Assembly (NCBI GenBank): GCA_029560455.1
Contig: JAKQKW010000084.1
Coordinates: forward strand, 1-12,109
Source of the DNA: Candidatus Rifleibacteriota bacterium
GTDB taxonomy: Bacteria > Riflebacteria > Ozemobacteria > Ozemobacterales > Ozemobacteraceae
DNA length: 12,109 nucleotides
Reading direction: 5' to 3'
Made by a program: the position numbers and the translations under genes. Below the pieces are notes generated by a model. It worked only from the letters and a program-made list of their open reading frames with translations, was not told the origin of the DNA and made no database searches. Positions 1 through 9,600 of the stretch are shown piece after piece. Every line of letters starts with the position of its first letter. The stretch's first letter is position 1.

Positions 1-1766
1 ACGCCGACCTGCAGATCGATAATATTGCGATTGGCGCTGAGAAATTGCCGCTTGAGGTAAAGACTTTCCAGCACATGCGGGTTCCAGTTGATGATACCCA
101 TGTAGTCAACCTGCCGGTCGTCATTGACCGAAATAAGATTCAGACAGGCCGGGCTTTTGTTGGTACCCATACCCCACACATCGATTTTGCCATTATTGGC
201 GATAAAATCATGCTGCACTTCGATAAGAGGTTTCTGCATAGCCGATTCGGCAATCAGCTCAACTTCGGTCGAAGAACGCGGGTCAGGCGGCCTACCATTG
301 AGACTGGCCATGATAAAGCGCCCAAGCGAGTTGAGCACCTTTTTTTCATCGCCACGCCTCAGATCAGCGCTGTCAATAATTTCTGATACCAGAGCCTGGC
401 GCTTGTCACCGACATAAAGCGAATCGCCGGTTCCAAAAATATCGGTTTCGCTGGCGATCAGATAAAAACGCACATTGCCGCGCGATTCAACGACCGAATA
501 TACCTTGTCGACCAGGGCCCGGTAATTTTCCATATTCAGGCCCCGCTGCCGCACATCGGCCCTGAATTTATCCAGACCGGCCTGAATGTTGACAATCTGC
601 AGGGCGTGCTCTGACTCAAAGCGTTCATCAAGGTTCTGTAAAAAATGCGTACCCTGCTGATGTATCTCGTCATAAAGTGCCAGTTCCTTCTGATGCATGA
701 AATCATAACCGGCAAAGAAAAGCATCAGCAAAGGCAAGCCATTCGCATAAACGAACAGAAGCGCCAGCTTGCGCGAAATCGACATCTTCAATCCGCTGCC
801 CCTGAGGGCGGCACGCCCACTGACAATTACCCACGGCAGCAGCAGCATAAAAACCAGCAATGCCGCCAGACTGGCTTTGGCCTGCTCGGGTACTACGCCA
901 GAATCCTTTTCAACAAAAGCGAACAGGGTCAGATCGTCTTCGACAACCCTGGCGTAATAAAATGCCTTTGCGGTCTCAAGGCGCTCGCCCGGCGTCATTT
1001 CATGCCTGATGATTTTCTGCAGTTCCTTATGTTCGTCAGGCAGAGGCTTTGCCGAAATCAGATTGTTTCCTTTGACAAAACCCAGCTGAAAAAGACTGCT
1101 CCCGGGTTGACGATTTTTGAGGTAATATTCCAGACCTGTGGTTCCGGCTGCGTTTTCCGGTTTAATCAGAACTATCGCCATATAGCCAAGCCTGAACCCA
1201 ACCCACAGCAATGGCCGACGACCGGTGCTGTCACACCACAGCAGTTTCTCGCCCCGTTCGGAGACACAGTTGTCGACCGTATGCAAAACGATCTGAGGCC
1301 CGAACATCTTTCTCAGATTGGTCATTTCGTCATCGTCTGTGACAATATCCTTGTCACTGTGTTTGAATGGCTTTTTAAATGACTGGAGAGCCATCTGCCA
1401 ATTACCGGGGAGCGTATCTGGCGATATCGACCCGCTAACGAACCGGTCAGCATCATCCCAAAGCAGGTAATCGAACAAGCCATTCATTCTGGCATGCAGT
1501 TCACCGAATGCTGCAGGTGCCGAAGCCAGGCGATTGGTCAGATATGTTTCGCGGAACAGTCGTGATAGAAACCTTTCGGTGTCAACCTGAGCTTCAAAAT
1601 TCTGCATCTCATTTTCGAGATTCTGCTCAACAATCTTTACCAGTGCGGCACTGCGAAGCTTTTCCATGTGGATGAAACCACCATAAAACAGCAGAACCGG
1701 AACCAGCACGAACAAAACCATCTGAGCGAACCATAGCAGAAGGTAACGCGGCAGAATTTTAATCAT
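1..1766 (-). CDS. Membrane sensor protein, paralog of the adjacent SpoIIE/RsbU-type phosphatase (3' end cut by window edge)
   Basis: The minus strand is open from an ATG at 1766 to base 1, giving 588 codons with no stop, so the gene is partial at its C-terminal end. Visible segments are TM1 (about residues 10-30), a first extracellular loop (about 33-297), TM2 (about 298-316), a short basic linker (RxxLRxSxxKxSISRK), TM3 (about 334-354) and a second extracellular region running to the edge. The layout and many short matches follow the neighbouring phosphatase: YANGLPL in TM3, xLWDxAD versus VWDADG in loop 1, and a MGIINW-like strand opposite AMVITW in loop 2. I infer that HAMP and PP2C domains follow beyond the edge, but this is not seen. 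The start overlaps the upstream stop (ATGA), and AGGAG at 1773-1777 lies 6 bases before the ATG, so translational coupling is likely. The ligand is unknown. Plus-strand ORFs here are antisense shadows. Confidence 0.85.
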   Translation of the reverse strand, partial: MIKILPRYLLLWFAQMVLFVLVPVLLFYGGFIHMEKLRSAALVKIVEQNLENEMQNFEAQVDTERFLSRLFRETYLTNRLASAPAAFGELHARMNGLFDYLLWDDADRFVSGSISPDTLPGNWQMALQSFKKPFKHSDKDIVTDDDEMTNLRKMFGPQIVLHTVDNCVSERGEKLLWCDSTGRRPLLWVGFRLGYMAIVLIKPENAAGTTGLEYYLKNRQPGSSLFQLGFVKGNNLISAKPLPDEHKELQKIIRHEMTPGERLETAKAFYYARVVEDDLTLFAFVEKDSGVVPEQAKASLAALLVFMLLLPWVIVSGRAALRGSGLKMSISRKLALLFVYANGLPLLMLFFAGYDFMHQKELALYDEIHQQGTHFLQNLDERFESEHALQIVNIQAGLDKFRADVRQRGLNMENYRALVDKVYSVVESRGNVRFYLIASETDIFGTGDSLYVGDKRQALVSEIIDSADLRRGDEKKVLNSLGRFIMASLNGRPPDPRSSTEVELIAESAMQKPLIEVQHDFIANNGKIDVWGMGTNKSPACLNLISVNDDRQVDYMGIINWNPHVLESLYLKRQFLSANRNIIDLQVG

Positions 1767-4717
1767 CGGCCGCTCCTTTCAAACCTGACCAGAACAATCG
1801 TCAGGTCGTCATCTACCGACTTCACCCAGGCACGGTTTGCCTGAAAAAGGTTCTGATAGAATTGTGCAAGATTCTCACTCCAAAGGCTTTTCACCTGTTC
1901 CAGAAGCTGGTCAGGCCCGAATACTTCACCACTCGCGCTGGTCGCCTCGATCAGGCCATCACTGTAGAGAATCAACGTTTCGCCAGGCTGCAGCTGAACC
2001 GGGTGATTTTTATAACGGGCCTTGCGGGCGATCCCGACCGGAGTGCCAATAATCTCTTCCATTCTTGAATAGCTGCCGTTATTGCCAACCACAACCGGAA
2101 AACAGTGCCCGGCGTTGGCAATCTGCACTTCGCCCGTCTGGTCATTGATTACAAGATACTGACAGGTCATCATGCGTTTGAAACCTTCGCTTTTGAGCCG
2201 GAAAAGCATATCGTGCAACGCAGACAACAAGGCCGCCGGGTCAGTCAGTAATGGCCGGTTAACGAGAACTGTCGCTTTTGCCATTGCCATGATTATCGCG
2301 GCCGGAATGCCATGCCCGGCAACGTCGCCCATAAACACGCCCGTTTGCGTCTCTGAAAGCTTCAGATAGTCGTAATAGTCACCGCCAAGTTTTGTCATTG
2401 TCGCGGTTCTGGCAAAAATTTTGATGCCGTTATTTTGATAACCCTGATCGGGCAGCAGGGCTTCCTGAACGATACGGCCGATTTCGAGTTCGGCCATGCC
2501 TTCCATCGTCATATTGAAAACGCCGCCGAGTTCGCCAAACTCGTCGAGGCTCTCAATGCTGGTTCTATAGGAAAAATTTCGCTGGCCTATCTGCCTTACC
2601 GCTTCTGCCAGTTGTCTGACCGGTTTGAGGAACTGCCGGCTCAGGGCGGTAATGACGGCACTGATAATGAGAATACTGAGCAGAGCCAGCGCCAGCATCT
2701 GCTGCCAGGTCGCATCGAGCTCGGCAACTATATGGTCGGCCGGCACGATGGCAGCCAGGGCAATGCTGCCCATCTGGCGACCGGCAATGGCGGTGAGCAG
2801 ACTGCTTTTTCCCTGCAACATCACATAATTTTCATGGGCCGACTGAATGTTCATCGCTTTCTGCATAACGCGGCGCAGGGTTTCTTCGCGCATGCCCGGC
2901 CGCGAGAACATCTGGCCGGTTGCCGCCGAAATGGCAGCAAAAGCCTTTTCGCTGCGGTTTTCGTTACCACGTTCAACCTGCTGTGCGGCATAAATTGCCT
3001 CAGTTTCTTCGAGATCCCAGGTAATGACCATTGCCGAATGTATTCTTCGACCGACATGGTCGCCGAGCAACCGCGCAAAGCAAAGCTTCAAACCGGTACC
3101 AAAGCTGTAGAGCTCGACCGAATCGAGGGTATTGAGAAGATTCTCGAGCAACGAACGGTGATCATTGACGATGGTATTGCTGGTAATTGCCAGACGCGAT
3201 TTTCCATCGCTGCCACCGAATGAAAAGCTTTCTTCAGTCTGGTTGGCAAAGGCAATCGCACTCGTGGCAAACATGCGCATGAAGGTCTGGCCAGCAGGCT
3301 TGCGATTGCGCCGATACCCGACAATCGTGTCACCGTTCTCACCGTAGACGGTAAGTTCTTCAGCATCGAGCGCATGCACTGCCCGTTTGAGAGTTTCAAA
3401 ATCGTTTCGATCAGGCAGGCGCGTCTGCACCTCACGGCAGAAACTGTCGAGTTCGGCAAAAGTGCGCCGGTTCATAGCGATTTTGTGACGGCGATAACCT
3501 GAGTCGATTTCCTGCAAAACCCTCTCATTACGGGCATGCACTTCGCCGATCAGGGCATCTTCACGCTGTTGCAGATATTCATAGCCGATAGTTCCGAGAA
3601 TCATCAGCGGCAGACCATTAGCATAGAGAAACAAAAAAGCAATGCGCGTGCGTATAGAAATATTCAGTCGCGGCAGCCGCAGTGTGTAACAGTAAAACAC
3701 CCAGAGAACCACGGTTACAGCAAGAAAAAGGCGGGTAAGAACTTCGTAACGCCGCCGGTCTGGATAACCAAGCCTGAGTGTATCACGATGCACCAGACAG
3801 AACCCGCGCAAATCTGGTGAGAGCAGCTTGAAAGCCATGAGGTAATCGTCTGTTTGCCGATGCGGCAGGCCGGCGTTCTCGAATTTTCCGAGCTCGATGA
3901 GAATCTGACGCTGCTCTGCATCACTGATGCCGACAATTTTGCGACCGACGTCTCCCATTTCAATAAATCCGCACTTCAATGGGTCCTCGGGCCGGTTCAG
4001 CACCTCGACCGCGTGTCTTACACCGGGATTGCGAAAGAACTGATTTTTTATCGCACAAAAAACTGTCAGTGAACTGTTTGAATCAAACCAGAACAGCGGA
4101 AACCCATCTGAACTGTCGGCAAGCACACAGCGACCGTGTTCGCCCGCCTGAAATGGCAGCCTGAGGTGGTGCGGCACCAGGAAGCGCCCGAGATATGACC
4201 TGAAAAGATTGATCCGCTTTTCGACAACCGGTAGCTGCGCCGGTTCACCCGGGTAATTGGTGCGGCAATGATTCGCAATTTCACTGAAAAACTCAAAAAG
4301 GTTGTTGACGATGTAGCGATAGCTTTTCTCATCGGTAAGACGATCGACCACCCGGCCATCTGCATCCCAGACAATAAATTTGAGCGCTCCGGGGAATCGT
4401 CGCCGCAGCAGTTCGATGCTGGAAGAAATTTCGTCGAGCGGCCGGGAACTCTGCGAGGCCTTTTTAAAGGCATTTTTCAGCAGCGAATGGTAATAATGTG
4501 ACTCATCAGCATGCCGGGTCAGATAACTGAGACGGTCATCCATCTCTTTGAACAACTGACGGCGCTCTTTGTCGCTGCGCAGCTGCAGCATACTGCCCAG
4601 CGCTTCATTGATCAGAAAGACAGGCACCAGCACAAAGCAGAAAAACGCCCCCAGCCAGGTCAGCAGCCTGAACCTGACAAAAATATTCCCTGAAGCTTCT
4701 GTGCTGGCACTTTTCAT
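1763..4717 (-). CDS. SpoIIE/RsbU-family PP2C serine phosphatase with HAMP domain and two extracellular sensor loops
   Basis: This is probably a membrane-bound phosphatase that removes phosphate from an anti-sigma-factor antagonist in a partner-switching pathway; the substrate is inferred from the family. Numbered from the ATG at 4717 (984 aa): TM1 about 18-40, extracellular loop 1 about 41-328, TM2 about 330-346, a basic cytoplasmic linker, TM3 about 359-379, extracellular loop 2 about 380-673, TM4 about 674-692, HAMP about 693-745 (with DEFGEL), the RsbU-type linker EIGRIVQEALLP at 745-756, then the PP2C domain to the end. Metal-binding motifs are intact: GGDYYDY (778-784), GDVAGHG (797-803), AGHCFP, LYSDG (D920) and DDDLTIV near the end, so it should be active. 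Most RsbU-like receptors have one periplasmic domain; this has two. An in-frame TTG at 4735 would add six residues; neither start has a strong ribosome binding site, so I prefer the ATG. It is the first gene after a terminator and overlaps its paralog by 4 bases. Confidence 0.93.
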   Translation of the reverse strand: MKSASTEASGNIFVRFRLLTWLGAFFCFVLVPVFLINEALGSMLQLRSDKERRQLFKEMDDRLSYLTRHADESHYYHSLLKNAFKKASQSSRPLDEISSSIELLRRRFPGALKFIVWDADGRVVDRLTDEKSYRYIVNNLFEFFSEIANHCRTNYPGEPAQLPVVEKRINLFRSYLGRFLVPHHLRLPFQAGEHGRCVLADSSDGFPLFWFDSNSSLTVFCAIKNQFFRNPGVRHAVEVLNRPEDPLKCGFIEMGDVGRKIVGISDAEQRQILIELGKFENAGLPHRQTDDYLMAFKLLSPDLRGFCLVHRDTLRLGYPDRRRYEVLTRLFLAVTVVLWVFYCYTLRLPRLNISIRTRIAFLFLYANGLPLMILGTIGYEYLQQREDALIGEVHARNERVLQEIDSGYRRHKIAMNRRTFAELDSFCREVQTRLPDRNDFETLKRAVHALDAEELTVYGENGDTIVGYRRNRKPAGQTFMRMFATSAIAFANQTEESFSFGGSDGKSRLAITSNTIVNDHRSLLENLLNTLDSVELYSFGTGLKLCFARLLGDHVGRRIHSAMVITWDLEETEAIYAAQQVERGNENRSEKAFAAISAATGQMFSRPGMREETLRRVMQKAMNIQSAHENYVMLQGKSSLLTAIAGRQMGSIALAAIVPADHIVAELDATWQQMLALALLSILIISAVITALSRQFLKPVRQLAEAVRQIGQRNFSYRTSIESLDEFGELGGVFNMTMEGMAELEIGRIVQEALLPDQGYQNNGIKIFARTATMTKLGGDYYDYLKLSETQTGVFMGDVAGHGIPAAIIMAMAKATVLVNRPLLTDPAALLSALHDMLFRLKSEGFKRMMTCQYLVINDQTGEVQIANAGHCFPVVVGNNGSYSRMEEIIGTPVGIARKARYKNHPVQLQPGETLILYSDGLIEATSASGEVFGPDQLLEQVKSLWSENLAQFYQNLFQANRAWVKSVDDDLTIVLVRFERSGR

Positions 4718-4803
4718 GCGAACCCCGGCGGTCAAAAAAGTTTTCTGATGAAGAAGTCAGTGCGGGTTGATAGAAGAACGGCAAATAGCACTTTAAAATA
4801 GCG

Positions 4804-4837
4804 AAAAAGCCGCCAGCGCTGCTGACGGCCTGTTTTT
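4804..4837 (-). terminator. Rho-independent terminator after rubrerythrin
   Basis: A 9-bp stem (4809-4817 pairing with 4821-4829, one G-T wobble) closes a 3-base loop. Read on the minus strand it is followed by five U residues (4808-4804), in the right place to end the rubrerythrin transcript 25 bases after its stop. A T-run on the other side (4833-4837) could make it bidirectional. It separates the efflux/rubrerythrin cluster from the phosphatase genes, which therefore probably have their own promoter in 4736-4803. I found no convincing -35/-10 pair there. Confidence 0.85.
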
Positions 4838-4853
4838 CAGTTACACAAACGGC

Positions 4854-5447
4854 TCAGTAATTTTCGACCCAGACTTCAAAATGTTCGCGACCATGTTCGC
4901 AAACCGGGCATTTCGGCGGGGCTTCGAGGGTTTCCATGATGTGACCGCAGTTGTTGCACTTCCAGAATACTTTGCCGTCTTTTTTGAAAACGGTGTGATT
5001 CTTGACATTGTCGTGCAGCTTGCGATAGCGGGCTTCATGGCGTTCTTCGACCTTGGCAACGTTAAGGAATACGGCTGCCACATCAGCAAAACCTTCAGAT
5101 TTGGCAGTTTCGGCAAAGTTCTTGTAAAGATCTGACCATTCTTCTTTTTCGCCGTCGGCGGCATACTGCAGGTTCTTGAGGGTATCGGAATAAGCGACCG
5201 GGTAGCCGGCGTCGTTAATGACCACGACTTCTTCGTTCATGCCGTATTTGAGAAGCTGTTTCATGAACACTTTGGCGTGTTCCTTTTCGTTTTCAGCGGT
5301 TTCGATGAAGATGTCGGCGATCTGCAGAAAACCTTCTTTTTTGGCTACAGATGCATAATAGGTGTAGCGGGTACGGGCCTGGCATTCACCGGCGAACGCT
5401 TTCATCAGGTTTTCAGCGGTTTTGGTACCTTTGAGAGTTTTGCTCAT
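4854..5447 (-). CDS. rbr: Rubrerythrin
   Basis: Cytoplasmic peroxide-scavenging protein (NAD(P)H-dependent peroxidase via redox partners) typical of anaerobes and microaerophiles. The 197-aa length matches classical rubrerythrin. The N-terminal four-helix ferritin-like domain keeps all expected diiron ligands by comparison with the Desulfovibrio protein: E21, E54 and H57 (in AENEKEHA), E100 and E103 (in GEKEEW), E134 and H137 (in VEERHE). The C-terminal rubredoxin-like domain has the FeS4 cysteines C164, C167, C180 and C183 (CNNC and CPVC). The ATG at 5447 has a GGAGG at 5455-5459, seven bases upstream, a strong site. It lies 41 bp after the adaptor gene on the same strand and ends just before a terminator, so co-transcription with the efflux genes is plausible. 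A separate promoter in the short gap cannot be excluded. Confidence 0.97.
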   Translation of the reverse strand: MSKTLKGTKTAENLMKAFAGECQARTRYTYYASVAKKEGFLQIADIFIETAENEKEHAKVFMKQLLKYGMNEEVVVINDAGYPVAYSDTLKNLQYAADGEKEEWSDLYKNFAETAKSEGFADVAAVFLNVAKVEERHEARYRKLHDNVKNHTVFKKDGKVFWKCNNCGHIMETLEAPPKCPVCEHGREHFEVWVENY

Positions 5448-5458
5448 TGAAATTCCTC

Positions 5459-5470
5459 CGATTGAGATTT
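5459..5470 (-). promoter_or_regulatory. 12-base leader element before the rubrerythrin ribosome binding site, shared with the permease gene
   Basis: On the minus strand AAATCTCAATCG sits 11 bases before the rubrerythrin ATG and runs into its GGAGG ribosome binding site. The identical 12 bases occur at 9914-9925, 10 bases before the RND permease ATG. The function is unknown; it could be a shared leader or operator, or a translation-enhancing sequence. Confidence 0.45.
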
Positions 5471-5488
5471 AGATGTACAAAAGCTTTT

Positions 5489-6667
5489 TCAGCTTCTGGA
5501 ATTGCCAACCTTGAGAATCTTCTGCCCCGGCTTCAGCCCCGAAATAACTTCGCGCTTACCGTCACCGGCGTCGATACTTCTGATCTGCCGTCGCAGCAGT
5601 CTGCCGCCCTCGACTTCGACCACCGACTCAAGCTGACCGGTTTTTATTATAGCAGATTCCGGAACGATTATGACTTTTTTTTCTGACTTCAGAGGAACCC
5701 TGATCGTGCCGAACATACCGGGCATCAGCCCCTCCGATTTGTCGATGCAGACCTTGATCAGAAAAGTGCGGGTGCGCGGGTCGACCGACGGCACAATCTC
5801 GCGCACCGTACCTTCAAAAGTCTTCCCGAGCGAGGGAACACTGTAGCTGACCTGCGAGCCGATCGCCACTTCCTGCACCAGACTTTCTCTGACCGGCACT
5901 TCGAGAAGCAGACTTGCGGGGTCGAACAGTCGCAGCATGACATTGGCCGGATTACCGAGGTCGCCCGGATCAGCGAGGCGCTCTGCAACGATCGCATCGA
6001 TGGGGCTGATAACCGTGGCATAGCCAAGGCCGACTTCGGCCTGTTTGATACCCTGACCAGCGGCGGCAGCCTGCGCTGACGCGGCGGCACGTTGCTGAAT
6101 CGCCTGCTGCATACCGGCTTCAGCCTGCCGAAAGGCAGCGATAGACTGGTCGTAATCGCGTTTGGCAAGAGCATTCTTTTCGAACAGGGCGCGGGTGCGC
6201 TCCATCTCTTTGGTAGCCAGATCGAGGGCAGCCTTAGCGGCTTTTACCTGTTCGTCTGCAGCCCCAACCGAGGCGGTCACTGCACGCAACTGTTCCTGAC
6301 CCTGCGACACGACGGCAGACAGGTCTTTGGCATCGAGAACCGCAAGCACGTCACCACGCTTGACCACGTCACCGCTGCGCACCTTGATTTCGAGAATGCG
6401 GGCAATAATGCGCGGCACGACATCGATTTCGTTGCGACTGCGCACTGTGCCGATCGCCTGATAAAAGTCGGGGTGAACGGTCTGCTCAACTGTCAAAGTA
6501 TCGACATTGCCGGCCTGCGCCTCATTGCTGATACCGGGCACGATCTGCCCGGAAGCGAAGAAACCGCCCTGAAACAGCATCAGAAACAGCAACCCGCCAA
6601 CCCCGATTGCGGGGCCGATCAGGCGGCCAGTTAAAGTTTGTTTTTTAGTCGTATTAACTTCGGTCAT
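5489..6667 (-). CDS. RND efflux periplasmic adaptor (membrane fusion protein)
   Basis: Periplasmic adaptor that joins the inner-membrane RND permease to an outer-membrane channel. The 392-aa length is normal for the family. In order: a cytoplasmic N-terminus, one membrane anchor (about 15-36, no lipobox cysteine), the first half of a lipoyl-like domain (about 78-115, with VRSGDVVKRGDVLAVLD), an Ala/Gln-rich alpha-helical hairpin (about 116-215), the second lipoyl half (ATVISPIDAIVAERLADPGD, about 217-236), a beta-barrel domain (about 250-325, ending LMPGMFGTIRVPL) and a membrane-proximal domain (about 330-388). The start ATG overlaps the permease stop (ATGA at 6664-6667), and GGAGG at 6675-6679 lies seven bases upstream, so the two are translationally coupled. 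Placing the adaptor after the permease reverses the common acrA-acrB order. The exported substrate cannot be told from the sequence. Confidence 0.95.
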   Translation of the reverse strand: MTEVNTTKKQTLTGRLIGPAIGVGGLLFLMLFQGGFFASGQIVPGISNEAQAGNVDTLTVEQTVHPDFYQAIGTVRSRNEIDVVPRIIARILEIKVRSGDVVKRGDVLAVLDAKDLSAVVSQGQEQLRAVTASVGAADEQVKAAKAALDLATKEMERTRALFEKNALAKRDYDQSIAAFRQAEAGMQQAIQQRAAASAQAAAAGQGIKQAEVGLGYATVISPIDAIVAERLADPGDLGNPANVMLRLFDPASLLLEVPVRESLVQEVAIGSQVSYSVPSLGKTFEGTVREIVPSVDPRTRTFLIKVCIDKSEGLMPGMFGTIRVPLKSEKKVIIVPESAIIKTGQLESVVEVEGGRLLRRQIRSIDAGDGKREVISGLKPGQKILKVGNSRS

Positions 6668-9600
6668 GATTTAACCTCCTGAACTGCAGCTTCGGTGGCT
6701 GCATTGCCAGATTTCTGGCTGAAGTAATAGATAGTCGGAACCACCAGCATTGTGAAAACGGTACTCGCCAGCAGACCAAAAATAAGTGCCCACGCCAGAC
6801 CAGAAAAGATCGGGTCGAGGGTAATCGGCCAGGCGCCAAGCAGAGTGGTTGCGGCGGTCAGCATAATTGGCCTGAATCGGACCGCACCGCTTTCAAGAAT
6901 GGCATCTTCAAGGCTCATACCCTGTTTCACGGCATCCTGAATGAATTCTATCAGAACCACGCTGTTTCTGATAACGATACCCCCAAGGGCGATCATGCCG
7001 ATCATACCGGTAGCGGTGAAAAAGATCGGGTCGGGGTAACCACCGACCACTCCTGCGCTGACAAGATTCAGCAGATAAAAGCCGGGAGCTATGCCGATAA
7101 TGACGAGCGGAATCGCCGACATGACCAGCAGCGGCATGACAAAGTTGCTCATCTGAACCGCCAGCAGCAGATAGATGCCGAGCAACGCAATACCGAAAGC
7201 GATTCCGAGGTCTCTGAAGACGCGCACGGTAATTTCCCATTCGCCTTCGCCGGCCCATTCATAGGTAATACCGGGGGGCATCTGAAGTTTTCGCAGCCGC
7301 AGCCACATATCGAGAATTATTTCTGCAGGCGGGCGGCCGACACATTCGGCAGTAACAAAAACGACCGGGCGCATGTTTTTGTGCTGAATGACCTGTTCTT
7401 CGCGTTCGATTTTGAATTCACCGAGTTCGCCGACCGCCACGAGGTTGCCGGTACGGTCGCGCAAAGGCAGTTCGCGCAGGCGCTGCAGATTGTTTCGGTC
7501 GGCAAGCGGTAGACGTGCCTTGATCAGCACCGCTTCACGTTCGTTATCTATATGAGCAATACCGAGATGATTGCCCCTGATTGCCTGCATCAGCATTTGC
7601 TGAATTGACATGGCCGAAAGACCATGCATGGCAGCCTTGTGAACATCAGGCACGAAAACGATGCGATCGTGTTCACCCTGGTTCATGTTGTCGATCTGGG
7701 CAATATGCAGGCCATCTTCTTCTTTCAGCTGCTGCTGAAGAAAATCTGCACCCTTGAGAATTTCTTCGTAGGTGCGGTCTTCATCACCATATACTTCGAC
7801 GGTAAGAGTCGAGAAAACCGGCGGACCCGGCGGCAGCTCGACAATACTGACGATAGCGCCGTATTTATCGGCGATAGCGGTCAGATCCTGACGCAACCGC
7901 AGTGCAATTGCATGGCTCTGCTGCACGCGCTGCCCCTTATGGGCAAGATTGATGCGAATATCGGCATTATTGGGGCTGCGGCGCAGGTTGTAATGCCGCA
8001 CCAACCCATTAAAGTCAATCGGAGCAGGAATACCGACATAAGATTGCACGCTCTTAACTTCGTTGACGCGGGCAAGATACTTTTCGAATTCACGCACCGC
8101 GCGGTCGGTCTGCTCGAGCGAAACGCCTTCGGGCATATCGAGAACCAGCTGCAGCTCGTCTTTGTTATCGAACGGCAGCATCTTGAGCGGGATTTTCCGC
8201 AGAGCCATAAGCATCACCGACCCGGCCAGCATCACAAAAATGCCGATAACCAGAATCACGGCATTACGTTTTTTGAGAAACGGAGCCATGATCGCGCGAT
8301 AAAATCTGCGAATCCAGGGCGGAACCCCGTCGTCCTGTGGGTTGTCTTCGCTCTTAACGCCTTTGAGAAGTTTGAGCGCGACCCAGGGCACGAAGGTCAG
8401 GGCGCAGACGGTCGAAAAGGTAACGGTAAGCGGCACGTTGATTGCCATTGGCCCCATGTATGGGCCCATCATACCGGTAATAAAAAACATCGGGGTAAAC
8501 GACACGATAATTGCGAGTGTCGACATGATGACCGGCACGATTACTTCCATGACGGCGCTGACGGTAGCTTTTTCAGGCGTTTCTTTGCCCATCTGCAGGT
8601 GGCGCTGGATGTTGTCGACGTTGGTGATCGGGTCGTCGACGACGAGGCCAAGGCTGAGAATCAGGGCGAAAAGAGTGACGCGGTTGATGGTGTAGCCGGC
8701 AATCAGGTTGATGAACAGAGCGAGTGCGAAGCTTACCGGCACCGAAATACCTACGACAACGGCTGCACGCCAGCCCATGGTAAAAGCCATCAGGCCAACG
8801 ACGGTAAGAATGGCAAAAACCATGCTCGAAAGCAGTTCATTTACTTTCTCATTTGCTGTTGAGCCGTAATCGCGGCTGACAATCAGGTCAACCTCTGGCG
8901 GAATAACTTTGCCCTTCAGCTTTTCAGCTTCAGCAATTATTTCGCGGGCAACGTCGACGGCATTGGTTCCCTTCTTCTTGCTGAAAGATATGGTGACGGC
9001 AGGGTGACGCTCACCAGCCTCACTTCTACCGGAAGCCGGGCCCCAGGTTGAATGGTGGTAACGTTCTGGTTCTTCTACTGTATCATGTACAGCCGCCACG
9101 TCTTCGACATAGACCGGTCGGCCTTCAATCGAACGAATCGGAATTCTCGCGATTTCGGCAGCGGTTCTGATAACCTTGCCAGAAAGCACGCGCATGCTGG
9201 TGTCGCCATCAACGATGCGGCCGGTGTCAGCCAGCAGGTTGTTGCCAGCCACCGCCATCTGAATATCGGCGAAGCAGACGCCGAGCGCCTGCATACGGGC
9301 CGGGTCTGCCTCGATGCGCACTTCCCGGCGATAACCGCCATGAATTTCTGAACGGAAAACATTGCGAACCCTGGCAAGTCTGGCTTCAGCCTCTTCGGCG
9401 ATACGCCGCAACTCTGAAGCACTTGCATCAGGCGAAGTCAGGGTAAGGGTCACAATCGGCACATCGTCGATTTCGACTGGTTTTACCATCCAGTTGCTGA
9501 CACCTGGCGGCACCAGATCCTGGTTGCCGTCGATCTTGTCGCGAATCTTGACCATGGCGCGTTCGCGGTCCTGGCCGACATAGAATCTGACGGTCACCAT

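Noticed and set aside
645..1382. 245-aa plus-strand open frame
   Set aside because: Antisense to the partial phosphatase paralog, which is open across the whole stretch and aligns with its neighbour; no ribosome binding site or domain.
2435..3223. 262-aa plus-strand open frame
   Set aside because: Antisense to the loop 2, TM4 and HAMP region of the complete phosphatase gene; no recognisable domain.
5465..5490. Possible small hairpin terminator between adaptor and rubrerythrin (AAGCT...AGCTTTT)
   Set aside because: Only a 5-bp AT-rich stem with a short T-run; too weak to claim termination.
7624..8862. 412-aa plus-strand open frame
   Set aside because: It is fully antisense to the RND permease, whose motifs are unmistakable. 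The translated protein is His/Asn/Gly-rich with no recognisable domain, as expected of a shadow frame.
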